Below, piece after piece: positions 62,801 to 64,000 of a DNA stretch of 64,000 nucleotides. A program made the translations under genes and the position numbers. The DNA is from Pterobdella sp. o SKG-2022 (lineage: Eukaryota > Annelida > Clitellata > Hirudinida > Piscicolidae), in NCBI GenBank assembly GCA_964035795.1, contig OZ038320.1:2915896-2979895 (forward strand). Reading direction: 5' to 3'. Numbering within the stretch: position 1 is the stretch's first letter; the number at the start of each line of letters is the position of its first letter. The notes under the pieces are model-generated. The model did not search any database and had not been told where the DNA came from. It saw only the letters and a list, made by a program, of their open reading frames with translations.

Positions 62801-63728
62801 CTACCCGTTTGAATTCTTCGAGGAACAACTACGTTGACGACCATAAGATAATGCAGGTAAATAAATGATAATTGGTTATCGTGTATCTTCAAGTTATTTA
62901 AATCAAGAATAAGCTTTTATGATAAGACCAAACTCAACAAAAATTGAATTTTAGTTAAGTGGCTCATATATTTCACCTAAACATTTGGGAAGTAGTATAT
63001 ATATATATATACTGATATAAATAAGTTTCTAAATTTTTTATAGACATCTTATGTATTTTTTAAATTTTAATCTTCTTGATTTTTATGGTAAAATGAGGAA
63101 GATTTTAGATACATATATTTTTTCATTTTACGATAAAAATCAAGAAAAAAGTTTCTAAATATATTTACTTTGTTCTTAATTTCTTAAATACTAGGCTAAC
63201 ATATTATAATGGAATTAATCACAAGTCTGACTTCATCAATATTATTGTATTTAAGCATATCTGAAACTTTTCACTTTTGACGTTAAAAATTAAAGAAATT
63301 TCATACATAAGATGAACAGAATGGCTTTAAAAGATGAATTATTATGGAAACTTTGAATGTTGAACATAGTTTCTCTATTTAATTTTCATTTGCATTTCAA
63401 TCATTTGCTTAGACTCATTCATGATCAAAGTGTTAGCCTACTAATAATAAACTAAAACACATTATGTTACCACGAAACCATAACACGCATCTCAGTTTGC
63501 TCTTTAGGATTATAAAAATGCTCATTATTGTTATAATACTCAAACTCAATACATTTGGTTATATATATTAAACAAACCATCCAACAAAAATTTACCTCAA
63601 ACCATACAGACAAATTAATGAGGTTAGAAACAAATTTTCAATAACAAACATATCACTGCAGAAACTTCACAACAGTGAAGAAATCGCTCAGAACTACTTT
63701 AAGAATACAAGGACTGAGGAGTTATTGA
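56851..63728 (+). CDS. KIF17: Kinesin-2 motor KIF17 / OSM-3 type, 5' part (runs off window)
   Basis: Plus-end homodimeric kinesin-2 that carries cargo in cilia. Sixteen exons visible: 56851-56915, 57150-57233, 57607-57685, 57920-58035, 58217-58386, 58559-59155, 59250-59299, 59406-59532, 59804-59820 (17-nt microexon), 60016-60098, 61290-61405, 61604-61707, 62137-62232, 62398-62587, 62801-62856, 63662-63728; about 672 residues so far, all in phase. Start [19 protein letters not shown]-loop GQTGCGKS, switch [10 protein letters not shown], switch [12 protein letters not shown], neck [20 protein letters not shown]. Coiled-coil exons follow. The stretch [20 protein letters not shown] and [11 protein letters not shown] match the C-terminal half of KIF17 rather than KIF3. 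The last exon seen ([11 protein letters not shown]) matches the family's tail region; the stop lies outside. Very secure. Confidence 0.96.
60943..61068. mobile_element. Foldback (MITE-like) element in KIF17 intron 10
   Basis: Imperfect palindrome of about 126 bp. Arms of about 53 bp pair through ATCATAAA / TTTATGAT at the ends, GAATTTTTTATT / AATAAAAAATTC in the middle and CTTTTCGATA / TATCGAAAAG at the centre. The right half recurs at 22770-22833. No coding capacity. Confidence 0.75.
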
Positions 63729-64000
63729 GTAATATCTACATTTGAACGTTCTATAAATATTTATTATATTATATTCTACTTAATTCTTCTTAGCTTATAT
63801 AGTTTTTTTTTCCATCATTACTCCTCAAAATTGTGTTAACCAATGTTCAAGTTTGGCCATCACAATTAAATAATGTTATGTAACAGGTATTTATACAGAA
63901 AAATCAGTATTATCCTGCATGAATAATTGTATATACCACAAAAGTGTTTCAGTTATACAAAACTTTATGATCCTTAATAAGGTGTGGCATTACCCATTGT

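Overview
The window is nuclear DNA of a ciliated invertebrate animal. It is AT-rich, its genes are split into many short exons with GT/AG introns, and it carries microsatellites up to about 430 bp, a 200-N scaffold gap, fragments of non-LTR retrotransposons and a tRNA-derived SINE family. The protein families (LSM14, PTPN9-like phosphatase, aquaporin, RUVBL1, NABP/SOSS-B, RSPH14, SLU7, KIF17) are pan-metazoan. RSPH14 and KIF17 imply motile and sensory cilia. The species cannot be named from the sequence alone; a spiralian such as an annelid or mollusc is a guess.

Layout. 330-3607 (+): 3' part of an LSM14/Trailer-hitch RNP gene. 4873-10056 (-): catalytic half of a PTPN9/MEG2-like tyrosine phosphatase. 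10057-17998: AT-rich sequence with the gap; the expected 5' exons of the phosphatase and of the next gene are both missing here. 17999-18190 (+): last exon of an aquaporin. 21478-23413 (+): probable small single-pass membrane protein. 26160-27530 (-): dead LINE with C-terminal zinc fingers. 28394-29841 (+): unrecognised 433-residue protein. 30232-36868 (-): complete RUVBL1 (12 exons, 456 aa) with an antisense LINE in intron 3. 37186-39001 (+): complete NABP/SOSS-B (191 aa). 39153-43465 (-): complete RSPH14 (10 exons, 351 aa). 46305-49060 (-): complete probable BEN-domain protein (340 aa). 49612-54786 (+): complete SLU7 (13 exons, 594 aa). 56851-63728 and beyond (+): KIF17, cut by the window end.

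The genes do not form a pathway or an operon. RUVBL1/NABP (317 bp between start codons) and BEN/SLU7 (551 bp) are divergent pairs that may share promoters. NABP/RSPH14 and the 433-aa gene/RUVBL1 are tail to tail.

The least explained sequence is in the repeats: a tRNA-derived SINE with a conserved 3' hairpin, a short nested palindrome in four places, foldback (MITE-like) elements, a 174-bp tandem duplication just upstream of KIF17, and a LINE whose 11-bp target-site duplication reaches into the RUVBL1 exon 3 splice donor. Exons were assigned by reading frame, splice dinucleotides, phase continuity and remembered family motifs; no alignment was run.
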